Shown: positions 24,546 to 33,260, counted from the first letter of the stretch. The stretch: 64,000 bases of DNA from JANNVK01 sp031414415 (GCA_031414415.1 JANNVK010000006.1:19882-83881), one strand, 5' to 3'. The notes: generated by a model from the sequence alone, not told the origin. A program made the numbers and translations.

Positions 24546-25451
24546 TTATTGGAAACTTTCCGGATGCAAGTTTTTTGCAATTATCTCAATTGCTTCAACA
24601 AGTCGCGGTCCAGGACGTGAAAAAATATCTGCATTCACTTTAAAAATACGTTTGTTTTTTGAGGCATTCGAATCTTTAAAAACATCATTTGGTTCAATAT
24701 TATTAGGGCTTTCTGAAAGAATAATTGCTTCCGGATTTGATGCTAAAGCTGTTTCTTTGCTTAGTTTTGGAAATGGCTCGTTAATTGAATCTGTGACAGA
24801 AATACCGCCAGCTCGCTTAATAACATCATTAAGAAATGAAGTTTTTCCGATGGAAAAAAGTGGCTCTCGCGAAATTTGCACGAAAACTTTTAAATCTTTC
24901 GTTGTGTTTATTTTAAGTTCAACTTCAGCCACTCGTTTTCGTAAACTCGCAACAATTTCACTTGCTTTTTCCGTTTTTCCAAAAATTTCTCCAAACTGAA
25001 TTAAATTTCGGTAAACACCTTCAAGATCTTTTGGGTCTGTCACAAAAACAGCAATATTATTTTCATCAAGCTGTTTTGTAAAGTTTTCGAGTTGCGAGGC
25101 GGTTGAAACAAGTATAATTTGCGGCTTGAGAGCAATAATATTTTCAATATTTGGCTTAATTGTATCGCCTATTTTCTGAATTTTCTTCGCATCTTCTGGG
25201 AAATCGCAATATTCTGTCACACCAATTAGAGTGTTTCCGGCATCAATCGCAAAAACATTTTCGGTCAAATTTGGAGCGAGTGAAATTGCACGTTCAACTT
25301 TGTTCGGAAGTTTTACTCGTCGATTTAAATCGTCTGTAACATCTCTAAATGTTGTTATTGGAGCGATTGATAATGTGTTTTTACAACTTAAAAGCTGCGA
25401 GATAGCAACAATAAATATAAAAAATATGGTTTTTTTGTTTACAATTTTCAA
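24546..25451 (-). CDS. ABC transporter substrate-binding lipoprotein, BtuF type
   Basis: 301 residues from TTG 25451. A longer frame starts at ATG 25508, but that start and the next 16 codons lie inside a riboswitch terminator hairpin. From the TTG the protein has a normal lipoprotein signal (KKTIFFIFIVAISQLLSC). The BtuF-like fold follows: RVKLPNKVERAISLAPNLTENVFAI, GVTEYCDFPEDAKKI, ENIIALKPQIILVSTASQ and a C-terminal lobe ending RPGPRLVEAIEIIA. It binds a corrinoid-like ligand in the periplasm and delivers it to the permease. The TTG start is weaker evidence than the hairpin; an ATT or GTG nearby cannot be excluded. Confidence 0.9.
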   Translation of the reverse strand: MKIVNKKTIFFIFIVAISQLLSCKNTLSIAPITTFRDVTDDLNRRVKLPNKVERAISLAPNLTENVFAIDAGNTLIGVTEYCDFPEDAKKIQKIGDTIKPNIENIIALKPQIILVSTASQLENFTKQLDENNIAVFVTDPKDLEGVYRNLIQFGEIFGKTEKASEIVASLRKRVAEVELKINTTKDLKVFVQISREPLFSIGKTSFLNDVIKRAGGISVTDSINEPFPKLSKETALASNPEAIILSESPNNIEPNDVFKDSNASKNKRIFKVNADIFSRPGPRLVEAIEIIAKNLHPESFQ

Positions 25452-25506
25452 AATAAAAAGCCTTGCCTTTTTAGCCAAAAATACAAATGGTGAAAAAAGA
25501 CAAGGC
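25450..25506 (-). terminator. Riboswitch expression platform: terminator hairpin
   Basis: On the minus strand GCCTTGTCTTTTT (25506-25494) pairs with AAAAAGGCAAGGC (25472-25460), one G-U pair, followed by TTTTTATTTTG. It stands between the cobalamin aptamer and the btuF-like coding region, so ligand binding could stop transcription; it would also hide purines ahead of the TTG start. Confidence 0.85.
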
Positions 25507-25533
25507 ATTTCAAAAATGAAACTTGATTAATCA

Positions 25534-25660
25534 GCCAAATGCTTTTACGCGAAGCATTTATCGGCAAAAACTTTGGTTAGGTTTTCTGACTATAACAGTG
25601 ACGCGATCGTGTGAGTATTTCACTCAACTTTCCCTTTTAAAACCCAAAGTCTCTACATTT
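25534..25660 (-). promoter_or_regulatory. Cobalamin riboswitch
   Basis: Minus-strand sequence shows the conserved cobalamin core in order: AAAAGGGAA, GAGTGAAATACTCAC, CGCGTCACTGTTA and AGTCAGAAAACCTAAC. The last is the B12-box region with an A where G is usual. A hairpin downstream (AAATGCTT / AAGCATTT) has loop CGCG that could pair with the CGCG before CACTG, as kissing loops do in this class. It precedes a complete corrinoid-uptake operon. Confidence 0.88.
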
Positions 25661-25844
25661 AAATAAAAGAACTACCAGAAAATACGAATAAAAGTTACTT
25701 TCTGCGAAATTTGAAGTTATCACCGTTATTGAAAAATGTCAAAATATTGTTTTTTGAGTGTGTTCGCCTTGTCTTCAAGGAGCGTTTATCGGTATTCTAT
25801 TCAGACGAATTATTTTTATTATTTAGAAAAAACTAACGAGATTT

Positions 25845-27134
25845 ATGGCAGAATTCGATAATGTAATTTCGGTTATTTTAGGTGGCGGAGCAGGTTCGCG
25901 TTTGTTTCCTTTAACACGCGACAGATCAAAACCAGCGGTTCCACTTGGTGGAAAATATCGGCTTATTGATGTTCCAATTTCAAACTGTATAAATTCAGGC
26001 GTGACGCAACTTTTTATCCTTACGCAGTTTAATTCTGCATCGCTAAATCGTCATATTTCAAGGACTTATCGGTTTTCAAGTTTCTCGACAGGCTTTGTTG
26101 ATGTGCTTGCAGCCGAACAAAGAATCGACTCGCCACAATGGTTTCAAGGCACGGCTGATGCGGTTCGCCAAATGTTGCCACACATCCGCGATTGGAAGGT
26201 TGATACGCTTTTAATTTTATCCGGCGATCATCTTTATCGAATGGATTATCGAAAGTTTTTACAGCGTCATTTCGAAACCAACGCTGATGTCACAATCTCC
26301 GTAATTCCCTGTAATGAACAAGATGCGAGTGAGTTTGGCTTATTAAAAACTGACGATGTTGGCAAAATTATTGAGTTTAAAGAAAAGCCAAAAGGTGCTG
26401 ATTTAGAGTCAATGAAAGTTGACACCACAAAGTTCGGTTTAAGTGCTGAAGAAGCCGCCTGCCGTCCATATTTGGCTTCGATGGGCATTTATGTTTTCAA
26501 TTATAATCGGTTGGTTGAAATGCTCGGACAAGATGAATCTTGGGTCGATTTTGGACGTGAAATAATTCCGGCAGCAATCGAAAAATCGAATGTTCAAGCT
26601 CATTTGTTTCAAGGATATTGGGAAGATATTGGAACAATTCGGTCGTTTTATAACGCTAATCTCGACCTTGCGTCGCCGCTTCCGAAGTTTAATTTTTTCG
26701 ATACAGATTCGCCAATTTACACTCGAAGCAGATATTTACCGCCATCAAAAGTTCACAATTGCGAAATCGATGATTCGATGGTCAGCGAAGGTTGTATTTT
26801 GAACGGAATTAAGGCTCAACGCTCAATTATTGGCTTGCGAAGTCGGATAGATTACGGTGCGAGAATTGAGAATTCGATCGTGATGGGTTCTGATTATTAC
26901 GAATCAATTGAGGAAATGAACAAAAATATTGCTAAGGGAATTCCGCATATTGGAATTGGTAAAAATACTTTGATTCGTAAAGCTATTGTCGATAAAAATG
27001 CGAGGATTGGTCAAAATGTTGTGATTCAAAACGTGAAAAACATTGATGAAGAACAAGGGACAAATTATTACATTCGCGATGGAATTGTTTTAATTCCAAA
27101 AAATGCGATTGTTCATGATGGAACTGTTATTTAA
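25845..27134 (+). CDS. glgC: Glucose-1-phosphate adenylyltransferase
   Basis: Makes ADP-glucose for glycogen synthesis. 429 residues, usual length. N-terminal nucleotidyltransferase signature VILGGGAGSRLFPLTRDRSKPAVPLGGKYR, FILTQFNSASLNRHI, GTADAVRQ, and catalytic SGDHLYRMDYRKF; then EDIGTIRSFYNANL and a C-terminal left-handed beta-helix with hexapeptide-like repeats. Sequence features (GTADAVRQ, YYES insertion) resemble plant/cyanobacterial-type GlgC. It is divergent from the cobalamin operon; no other glg gene is adjacent. A small lipoprotein gene follows 26 bp later. Confidence 0.96.
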   Translation: MAEFDNVISVILGGGAGSRLFPLTRDRSKPAVPLGGKYRLIDVPISNCINSGVTQLFILTQFNSASLNRHISRTYRFSSFSTGFVDVLAAEQRIDSPQWFQGTADAVRQMLPHIRDWKVDTLLILSGDHLYRMDYRKFLQRHFETNADVTISVIPCNEQDASEFGLLKTDDVGKIIEFKEKPKGADLESMKVDTTKFGLSAEEAACRPYLASMGIYVFNYNRLVEMLGQDESWVDFGREIIPAAIEKSNVQAHLFQGYWEDIGTIRSFYNANLDLASPLPKFNFFDTDSPIYTRSRYLPPSKVHNCEIDDSMVSEGCILNGIKAQRSIIGLRSRIDYGARIENSIVMGSDYYESIEEMNKNIAKGIPHIGIGKNTLIRKAIVDKNARIGQNVVIQNVKNIDEEQGTNYYIRDGIVLIPKNAIVHDGTVI

Positions 27135-27160
27135 TTTTTATTTAAAAAGTGAGGTATTTT

Positions 27161-27625
27161 ATGTTAAAAAACTTTTCGATACTTATAGTTACTTCGGCAA
27201 TTGCAATTTCACTTGCTTGCCAAACTGCTTCTGCACCTAGCAATTCAAATGCTAACAGCAGAACAAATATGGCTGTCACGAATCAACCAATTCCGCCGGA
27301 ATTTTCAACAAAACCCGAGAATATAAATTCTGCAAATCTGCCACCTGGAATTACTGATCCGAAATCAAGTAATTCAAAAACAATTTCAAATGGTGCAATT
27401 GCACCCGGAATTGACCCAAAAGCTGCGATGAAACCTAACGTCAAAGGAACTCCACCGATTCCTGGAATTCCAAGTGAAGCTGAAATCAAGAAGCAAATGG
27501 CGAACACAAAAATTGATCCAAACGCTGTTAATGGTAAAGTTACACCGCCAAAAGCGGCAAATGTTCAGAGCAATGAGCCACCAACCAAACCGCTGCAAAG
27601 TGGCAGACCGAAACAAATTCAATAA
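27161..27625 (+). CDS. Pro/Asn-rich small lipoprotein
   Basis: 154 residues from ATG 27161 with GTGAGG upstream. The signal has a lipobox (TSAIAISLAC). The mature protein is low-complexity, rich in Pro, Asn, Ser and Lys, beginning SNSNANSRTN and containing GTPPIPGIPSEAEIKKQM. It is probably disordered and surface or periplasm located. Such Asn-rich lipoproteins are frequent in Pyrinomonadales-like genomes (from memory). It follows glgC on the same strand and ends at a shared bidirectional terminator. Confidence 0.7.
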   Translation: MLKNFSILIVTSAIAISLACQTASAPSNSNANSRTNMAVTNQPIPPEFSTKPENINSANLPPGITDPKSSNSKTISNGAIAPGIDPKAAMKPNVKGTPPIPGIPSEAEIKKQMANTKIDPNAVNGKVTPPKAANVQSNEPPTKPLQSGRPKQIQ

Positions 27626-27665
27626 AAAAAAGCGTGTTGAAAATTTTCAACACGCCATTTTTCAG
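27625..27665. terminator. Bidirectional terminator between lipoprotein gene and recA
   Basis: GCGTGTTGAAAA / TTTTCAACACGC (27632-27655) is a perfect 12-bp palindrome with A run on the left and CATTTTTC on the right, serving both convergent genes. Confidence 0.9.
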
Positions 27666-27678
27666 ATAATTAAAATCT

Positions 27679-28704
27679 TTAAACTTCTTCAACTTTTAAA
27701 CCGAGTTTGACGCGAACATCATGCTCAACTCTGTCTCGAAGTGATAAATTTTCTTTGAGAAAAATTTTGACATTTTCGCGACCTTGTCCGAGTCTTTCGC
27801 CGGAATAAGAAAACCACGAACCACTTTTTTCAACAATTTCATGAGTTACAGCTAAATCAAGCAAATCGCCTTCTTTCGAAATTCCCTCGCCATACATAAT
27901 GTCGAATTCGCAATCGCGAAACGGCGGAGCAACCTTATTTTTAACTATCTTACACTTTGTCCGATTGCCGACTATTTTGTCGCCATCTTTCAATGCTCCA
28001 ATTCTCCGAATATCAATTCTAACACTTGCATAAAACTTCAAAGCCTTACCGCCGGTTGTCGTTTCCGGTGAACCAAACATCACGCCGATTTTGTCGCGAA
28101 GTTGGTTGATAAAAATAAAACACGTGTTTGAACTTGAAATAATCGCAGTAAGTTTTCTCAACGCTTGCGACATTAGACGAGCTTGCAAACCCATATGCGA
28201 ATCGCCCATTTCGCCGTCAATTTCCGCACGCGGAACAAGTGCCGCAACTGAGTCGATGACAATTACATCAATACTCGCCGAGCGAACCAAAGTTTCGGCA
28301 ATTTCAAGTGCTTGTTCGCCAGAATCTGGTTGCGAAATTAACATTTCGTCAATGTTTACACCGAGTTTTTCAGCATAATCTGGGTCAAGAGCGTGTTCGG
28401 CATCAATGTAAGCCGCAATTCCGCCAAGTTTTTGGGCTGAAGCTACAACTTGTAAAGCCAAAGTTGTTTTACCCGAACTCTCAGGTCCATAAACTTCAAC
28501 AATTCTTCCACGAGGAAATCCGCCAACTCCAATTGCCGCATCCAAACTCAAACAATTTGTTGAAATTGAACCAATTTCTTCGTGCGGTCTTTCGCCGAGT
28601 CGCATAATAGAGCCTTTGCCAAACTTCTTTTCGATGTTTGCCAACGCCGAATCAATCGCTTTACCTTTGTCCATACTTGCCATTTTTGTCGCCTCTCCAG
28701 CCAT
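27679..28704 (-). CDS. recA: Recombinase A
   Basis: DNA strand exchange and SOS co-protease. 341 residues. Walker A GPESSGKTTLALQV, IDAEHALDP, Walker B VIVIDSVAALVP, loop L1 GDSHMGLQARLMSQALRKL, INQLRDKIGVMFGSPETTTGGKALKFYASVR. The start ATG 28704 is preceded by AAAGGAGC. The C terminus is short and less acidic than in E. coli. A palindrome upstream (28769-28784) is a candidate operator. Confidence 0.97.
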   Translation of the reverse strand: MAGEATKMASMDKGKAIDSALANIEKKFGKGSIMRLGERPHEEIGSISTNCLSLDAAIGVGGFPRGRIVEVYGPESSGKTTLALQVVASAQKLGGIAAYIDAEHALDPDYAEKLGVNIDEMLISQPDSGEQALEIAETLVRSASIDVIVIDSVAALVPRAEIDGEMGDSHMGLQARLMSQALRKLTAIISSSNTCFIFINQLRDKIGVMFGSPETTTGGKALKFYASVRIDIRRIGALKDGDKIVGNRTKCKIVKNKVAPPFRDCEFDIMYGEGISKEGDLLDLAVTHEIVEKSGSWFSYSGERLGQGRENVKIFLKENLSLRDRVEHDVRVKLGLKVEEV

Positions 28705-28768
28705 TTTTTTTGCTCCTTTTGTGTCTTAAAATGAGTCAAATCTTTGTAAGATTAACATATGAAAGATT

Positions 28769-28784
28769 GTTTCACAAATGAAAC
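28769..28784. promoter_or_regulatory. Candidate operator palindrome upstream of recA
   Basis: GTTTCACAAATGAAAC is a perfect inverted repeat with 6-bp arms, 65 bp before the recA start. Its position suits a LexA-type site, but I do not know the LexA motif of this lineage. Confidence 0.35.
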
Positions 28785-28869
28785 GAGCTGGTTTTTTTAT
28801 ATTTGGAATTCGTTGTAAACAAATTACTTTATTAGTTAATCGCTTGCAACTATGATTCTGCAAAACTAC

Positions 28870-29730
28870 TTATTTGACTTTGAGATTGTTTATTTTCGAA
28901 AAGCGGTTTTCTGTCTTTAAGTTAGCGTTGTTTGGCGGGTTTTTAGTCGCACTAATGTTAGCGTTTTTCTCAAAACCATTCGCAACTTTCGTGTTTTTGG
29001 TGGGAATTTTTCCGGTTTTTAAAAACGCAATATTGACTGGCGTTGTTTGGTAAGAAAACGTAATATTTCCACCGAGATTAGTTCCTTGCTGTGTCGAAAC
29101 TGAATCGCTGACATCAAAAGCGAGGGAAATATTTCCACGAGAAAATTTTGCAAAGGCTTCGGGTTTGACGATTACAGAAACCTTATTTGGAGCAATTTCA
29201 GATTCAAAAACTGATCCAACAAAACTTGTTTCGGTGTTTGAGGCACTCGAAAGTTTGAGCGTTAAATTGGTTGAATCAGCAATTGCCCTCGAAAGCGGCA
29301 CGCTAATCTGAGTTGAACCAGTTGCAGTTAAATTTTTTGCGAGTGGCGAAATTTTTAAAAAATCTATCTTATTTGTGTAGATTTTTCCTTGTCTGTCGGT
29401 GAATTGGAACGTTCCATTTGGCGTATTGTTTGCTACTTCAATTGTGTAAAACGTTCCGCTGCTTGTATTTAGATGTTCGACAAGTGTTTGTCCGTTAAAC
29501 AATATCTTGCTCGGCGAAACTAAAGCTAAAGTTGTTCCGGTGTCGCCGCCAATTCTAAAAAACGCAGTAACTTCATATTTTCCGGCGTTTTCTTTTATAA
29601 AATAATTTTGATAAATCTCTGATTGTGCAATTTTATTCGAAAGAGTTGTTTCATTTGAAGGGCAGGCTCCGCCAACTAAAAAGAAAATCGCAATCGTGAA
29701 AAAAAATAATTTTAAGTAATTTGTATTCAT
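28870..29730 (-). CDS. Secreted lipoprotein of unknown function
   Basis: 286 residues from ATG 29730, which has AGGTG about 8 nt upstream; a GTG three codons earlier is less likely. Lipobox FLVGGAC gives an acylated Cys. The mature protein is beta-rich with Ser/Thr-rich segments and an Asn/Lys-rich C-terminal tail (NISATKNPPNNANLKTENRF). There are no recognisable catalytic motifs. It lies between recA and a small conserved gene, without obvious operon partner. Confidence 0.7.
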   Translation of the reverse strand: MNTNYLKLFFFTIAIFFLVGGACPSNETTLSNKIAQSEIYQNYFIKENAGKYEVTAFFRIGGDTGTTLALVSPSKILFNGQTLVEHLNTSSGTFYTIEVANNTPNGTFQFTDRQGKIYTNKIDFLKISPLAKNLTATGSTQISVPLSRAIADSTNLTLKLSSASNTETSFVGSVFESEIAPNKVSVIVKPEAFAKFSRGNISLAFDVSDSVSTQQGTNLGGNITFSYQTTPVNIAFLKTGKIPTKNTKVANGFEKNANISATKNPPNNANLKTENRFSKINNLKVK

Positions 29731-29779
29731 AATATTCACCTAATACTAATCGCAAGTTTTTTTTCTAAATCGGGTCAAT

Positions 29780-30079
29780 TTAAATTTCGGCAAGCATTAA
29801 ACCGGTTCGCCGTTCAAATTCTTGTTGCATTGACGGAATTTCGCCGCTTTGCTCGTCTTTCGTGATTTTTTCGAGTCGCCACAAAGGAACAAATTGCTCA
29901 TTCAAAGCAAAAAATGGTTCCTTATTTTGCAATGCACGGACAAAATCTTCAAATGCATTGAGATCAATGCCGTAGATGAAAATTCCGGCGTTGGTTATTT
30001 CTTGTAAAACGCCCCAAATTTTTTCTCGCGGATTTTGTAAAACTATAATTACTGTCTCGCCATTTTCAATTTTTGCCAT
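29780..30079 (-). CDS. Small protein of unknown function, next to kynA
   Basis: 99 residues, soluble, alpha/beta. It begins IENGETVIIVLQNPREKIWGVLQEI, an SH3/barrel-like strand pattern, and continues with an acidic helix (DLNAFEDFVRALQ) and WRLEKI. It starts 6 bp after the tryptophan dioxygenase stop, so the two are co-transcribed. I cannot name a family; its RNA-binding-like N terminus (Hfq/LSm-like strand order) is a weak impression only. Confidence 0.65.
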   Translation of the reverse strand: MAKIENGETVIIVLQNPREKIWGVLQEITNAGIFIYGIDLNAFEDFVRALQNKEPFFALNEQFVPLWRLEKITKDEQSGEIPSMQQEFERRTGLMLAEI

Positions 30080-30085
30080 AGATTT

Positions 30086-30898
30086 TTAAGCTCTTTTAAT
30101 TTCTAAAACTGTTCTCGCCTCCCAAATTTCGGGAAAAAACTTCTTCGAAAGTGTTGATCTTAAATAGTTTACACCTTCTGAGCCGCCAGTTCCCTGTTTC
30201 ATTCCGAGCATTCTTTCAACCATCAACACATGATGATAACGCCACAAAGAAATTGTTTCGTCGTGTTCTATCAACAAATCTTGAAGTACGTAAAGCTCGC
30301 CATATTTTTCGGGAATCGCCATTATTTCGACGATGGCATTTACTTTTTCAAGATGTGTTTCAGTCGCAAAACCTTTTGTCGCAAGCATTTGCCAAAAAGC
30401 ATCGCCGATAGTTTGAGCGTTAAACCTCTCAGCGAGTCTCGCGTGTGCAAATTTATCGAATTCGAAAAACTTTAAGATATTTTCGTCCTTCAAACCTGAA
30501 ACAAATTCGAGTTCGCGAAACTGCATCGATTGAAAACCGCTCGCCGGATTGAGTTTATCGCGATACTCGAGAAAGCCAATTTGTGCCATTGATTCGAGAA
30601 TGTGAATCTGCGAAACGAGAATCTTTTCAATCGCCAAAATCGTTTTAAATGAATGATTTGCACGAAAAATTCGTCCTTCATTGAGCCAGCCGACACTCGC
30701 ATCAATCTCGTGAAGAATTTGCTTAAACCAAAGTTCGTAAGTTTGATGAATCACAATAAAAAGCAATTCATCGTGGCTTGTAGGCTCAGACAAAGTTTCC
30801 TGCAATTGAATCAATTCTGGGACTTTTAGATATTTATTGTAAGAAAGCGGCGGATTTGCTCCGTATGCATTTGAATTTTCATTGAAAGGACAAGCCAT
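30086..30898 (-). CDS. kynA: Tryptophan 2,3-dioxygenase
   Basis: Haem enzyme opening the indole ring of tryptophan to N-formylkynurenine, first step of kynurenine catabolism. 270 residues. Family residues are visible: LSYNKYLKVPELI, HDELLFIVIHQTYELWFKQILHEID (distal His region), SGFQSMQFRELEF, and the proximal haem ligand His in LWRYHHVLMVERMLG, followed by GTGGSEGVNYLRST. No kynurenine formamidase or kynureninase gene is in the window. A small unknown gene follows in the same transcript. Confidence 0.95.
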   Translation of the reverse strand: MACPFNENSNAYGANPPLSYNKYLKVPELIQLQETLSEPTSHDELLFIVIHQTYELWFKQILHEIDASVGWLNEGRIFRANHSFKTILAIEKILVSQIHILESMAQIGFLEYRDKLNPASGFQSMQFRELEFVSGLKDENILKFFEFDKFAHARLAERFNAQTIGDAFWQMLATKGFATETHLEKVNAIVEIMAIPEKYGELYVLQDLLIEHDETISLWRYHHVLMVERMLGMKQGTGGSEGVNYLRSTLSKKFFPEIWEARTVLEIKRA

Positions 30899-31010
30899 AA
30901 TTCGCTTATCTTAGCAAATTTTGGCATATTCTTAAATTTCGTGAAACCAAAGTCTCAGTTTCAGAAACAATCTTTACAACATTTGTATATTTTCATACAA
31001 TACTTTTTAG

Positions 31011-31322
31011 ATGAATTCTACAATTGAAAACTGTGAAGGATTTGAATGGGATGAAGGTAATTCAAATAAGAATTGGCATCTTCATAGTGTGTCAGATAGC
31101 GAATGTGAGGATGTTTTTTTCAATCTACCGCTGATTATAGCTAATGACAAAAAACATTCTGAGTTCGAACAAAGGTTTTTCGCATTTGGAAAAACTGACA
31201 CAAAGCGAAAACTTTTTATAGCTTTCACAATGAGAAACAAGTTGATTCGGGTTATTTCCGCACGCAATATGACCAAAAATGAGGAACGAAAATATGCTGA
31301 AAAAATTAAAAGAGATTCCTAA
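31011..31322 (+). CDS. brnT: BrnT-type toxin
   Basis: 103 residues, RNase toxin of a type II module. BrnT pattern: FEWDEGNSNKNWHLHSV (the WD...K...H core), CEDVFFNLPLII, RFFAFGKTD, then LFIAFTMRNKLIRVISARNMTKNEERKYAE with the catalytic Arg segment ISARNMTKNE. The antitoxin gene overlaps its 3' end by about 29 bp, as in known brnTA operons. The first gene encodes the toxin, also usual. Confidence 0.9.
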   Translation: MNSTIENCEGFEWDEGNSNKNWHLHSVSDSECEDVFFNLPLIIANDKKHSEFEQRFFAFGKTDTKRKLFIAFTMRNKLIRVISARNMTKNEERKYAEKIKRDS

Positions 31323-31578
31323 ATTTGTCGGCGAAGACGAAGAACGTGAATTTTGGTCGAACTCTGATTCGACCGAATTTATTGACTGGAATGTCGCAGA
31401 AATGAAAGTTTTTTCAAAGCTAAAACCGACAACGCGGACGATTTCATTGCGAATTTCAGAATCGATGCTTGAAAAAATCAGGCTCGTTGCTAACAAACGC
31501 GATGTTCCATATCAATCGTTGATAAAAATGTTTTTAAAAGAGCGAATTGACGAAGAATTGAAATATTCTAAAATTTAG
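31294..31578 (+). CDS. brnA: BrnA-like (CopG/RHH) antitoxin
   Basis: 94 residues from ATG 31294, preceded by GAGGA within the toxin 3' end; a start at 31279 is possible but lacks a ribosome site. The N-terminal half is toxin-binding (KKLKEIPKFVGEDEEREFW, FIDW). The C-terminal half is ribbon-helix-helix (TRTISLRISESMLEKIRLVANKRDVPYQSLIKMFLKERI), which would bind the operator and repress the operon. The module appears intact, unlike the two neighbouring loci. Confidence 0.88.
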   Translation: MLKKLKEIPKFVGEDEEREFWSNSDSTEFIDWNVAEMKVFSKLKPTTRTISLRISESMLEKIRLVANKRDVPYQSLIKMFLKERIDEELKYSKI

Positions 31579-31611
31579 TGAGCAAATATTTATAACGGAG
31601 CAAAATATCAA

Positions 31612-32901
31612 ATGAGCATTATTGAAACTGTCTGGGCGAGAGAAATCCTAGATTCTCGCGGAAATCCGACTCTTGAAGCAGAAGTTGTGTTGGAATCTGG
31701 CGAAATTGGTCGGGCGGCTGTGCCTTCGGGGGCATCGACCGGCGAACACGAAGCTGTTGAGCTTCGTGATGGCGACAAAAATCGTTATTTGGGCAAAGGA
31801 ACGCAGAAAGCGGTTGAGAATGTTAACGAAAAAATCGCCCATGAAATAGAAGGAATGGACGCACTCGATCAGACTTTGCTTGACCAAACGATGATTGAAA
31901 TGGACGGCACGGCGAATAAATCGAACCTCGGTGCAAACGCAATGCTTGCGGTTTCGCTGGCGACTGCACGTGCGGCGGCGGCGTTGCTCGAAGTTCCACT
32001 TTATCGATACCTCGGCGGTGTAAATGCAAAAATTTTGCCCGTTCCGATGATGAATATTTTGAACGGCGGAGCTCACGCGGATAACAATGTAGATTTTCAA
32101 GAATTTATGGTAATGCCAGTCGGTGCAGAAAGTTTTGCAGAAGGATTGCGTTGTGGAGCCGAGATTTTTCACAACCTCAAAAACGTTTTAAAGAAACGTG
32201 GATATTCGACCAGCGTTGGCGATGAAGGCGGTTTTGCACCAAACTTGAAGTCTAATGAAGAAGCTATTGAAACAATTCTCGAAGCAATCGAAATTGCAGG
32301 TTACAAGGCTGGCGAGAATGTAATGCTCGCACTCGATCCGGCGGCGAGTGAGTTTTTTGATGGCACGCATTACGTTTTCAAAAAGAGCGATAAACGAAAA
32401 TTAACGCCGACGGAAATGGCTGATTACTGGATTGATTGGACAAAAAAATATCCGATTATTTCGATTGAAGACGGAATGGCGGAAGGCGATTGGACTGGTT
32501 GGAAATATATCACGGATCAAATCGGCAAAAACACGCAGCTTGTTGGTGATGATTTGTTCGTAACAAATGTTGAGTTTCTGCAACGCGGAATTGACGAAGG
32601 TTGTGCAAATTCGATCTTGATTAAGTTCAATCAAATCGGCACTTTAACCGAAACTCTCGACGCAATTGAACTCGCTAAAACGAATAATATGACAGTAGTT
32701 ATCTCTCATCGTTCGGGCGAAACTGAAGATAATTTTATCGCCGATTTGGCAGTGGCGACCAACGCCGGACAGATTAAAACCGGTTCGCTTTGCCGCTCAG
32801 ATCGTGTTTCAAAATATAATCAATTACTCAGAATTGAAGAAGATTTGGGCGATTCTGCGAGATATTTGGGAATGAAGGCATTTTATCAAATCAAAAATTA
32901 A
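31612..32901 (+). CDS. eno: Enolase
   Basis: 2-phosphoglycerate dehydratase of glycolysis. 429 residues, full length. Signatures: ARQ-like WAREILDSRGNPTLEAEV, PSGASTGEHEAVELRD, GGAHADNNVDFQEFMVMP, VGDEGGFAP, metal ligands in LALDPAASEF, SIEDGMAEGDW and LVGDDLFVTN, catalytic Lys in SILIKFNQIGTLTET, and SHRSGETEDNFIADLAV. Upstream is brnTA. It ends before an imperfect GC-rich inverted repeat with no T run. Confidence 0.98.
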   Translation: MSIIETVWAREILDSRGNPTLEAEVVLESGEIGRAAVPSGASTGEHEAVELRDGDKNRYLGKGTQKAVENVNEKIAHEIEGMDALDQTLLDQTMIEMDGTANKSNLGANAMLAVSLATARAAAALLEVPLYRYLGGVNAKILPVPMMNILNGGAHADNNVDFQEFMVMPVGAESFAEGLRCGAEIFHNLKNVLKKRGYSTSVGDEGGFAPNLKSNEEAIETILEAIEIAGYKAGENVMLALDPAASEFFDGTHYVFKKSDKRKLTPTEMADYWIDWTKKYPIISIEDGMAEGDWTGWKYITDQIGKNTQLVGDDLFVTNVEFLQRGIDEGCANSILIKFNQIGTLTETLDAIELAKTNNMTVVISHRSGETEDNFIADLAVATNAGQIKTGSLCRSDRVSKYNQLLRIEEDLGDSARYLGMKAFYQIKN

Positions 32902-32904
32902 ACG

Positions 32905-32976
32905 GAACGCAGGCAGCCCTGCATGCGAGTGTAATCGAACTTCTATGACTCGCAGGCTGGCAGCCCACGTTCCGTT
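32905..32976. repeat. REP-like inverted repeat after eno
   Basis: GGAACG...GGCAGCCCTGC and GCAGGCTGGCAGCCCACGTTCC face each other with the words GCGAGT / ACTCGC inside. It lacks a T tract, so it is not a standard terminator. It shares style with other GC-richer palindromic spacers in this window (40975-41110, 46605-46815, 54296-54360). Confidence 0.65.
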
Positions 32977-33056
32977 AAAAAAGCTGAAAAAGTTGGGTTA
33001 AATCAATTTTTTCGACTTTGGTTTTTTGTGTGATAAAATAGTTTATAGGTAATAAA
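32976..33056 (+). promoter_or_regulatory. Duplicated control region, copy 1 (terminator-like hairpin plus promoter)
   Basis: GCTGAAAAAGTTGGG...TTTTTTCGAC forms a hairpin followed by TTTGGTTTTTTG, then an extended -10-like TGTGATAAAATAG before the 67-aa gene. The same arrangement and most of the same bases recur at 33625-33701. Confidence 0.6.
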
Positions 33057-33260
33057 ATGACAAATACTCAGACTCTAGAAATTGTGGATTTATTGAAATC
33101 CTTGCCGTCTGAAAAGGTATCTGAGGTAAAAGATTTTGCATTGTTTTTGCGTGAAAAGTATAAAAACACTGAAGTTATTGACGAAAGTGATGAATGGTCA
33201 GATGATGATTTGCAGAACGCAGTTTTTGCCTCAACAAATTACGCAGAGGTAACAAAATGA
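33057..33260 (+). CDS. Antitoxin-like protein of a decayed MazF/PemK locus
   Basis: 67 residues, start ATG 33057 after TAGGTAAT. Helical N terminus (EIVDLLKSLPSEKVSEVKDFALFLREKY) as in DUF2281-type antitoxins, then an acidic segment (VIDESDEWSDDDLQNAVFAS) that would wrap the toxin. Its stop overlaps an ATG (ATGA) that opens the remnant of a MazF/PemK toxin gene. The antitoxin frame is intact although the toxin is not. Confidence 0.78.
   Translation: MTNTQTLEIVDLLKSLPSEKVSEVKDFALFLREKYKNTEVIDESDEWSDDDLQNAVFASTNYAEVTK

Noticed and set aside
25452..25508. ATG at 25508 as start of the BtuF-like protein
   Set aside because: It lies in the riboswitch terminator stem and adds residues before an already complete lipoprotein signal.
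32905..32976. Inverted repeat after eno as a rho-independent terminator
   Set aside because: No T tract follows it on the plus strand; it looks like a REP-type element.
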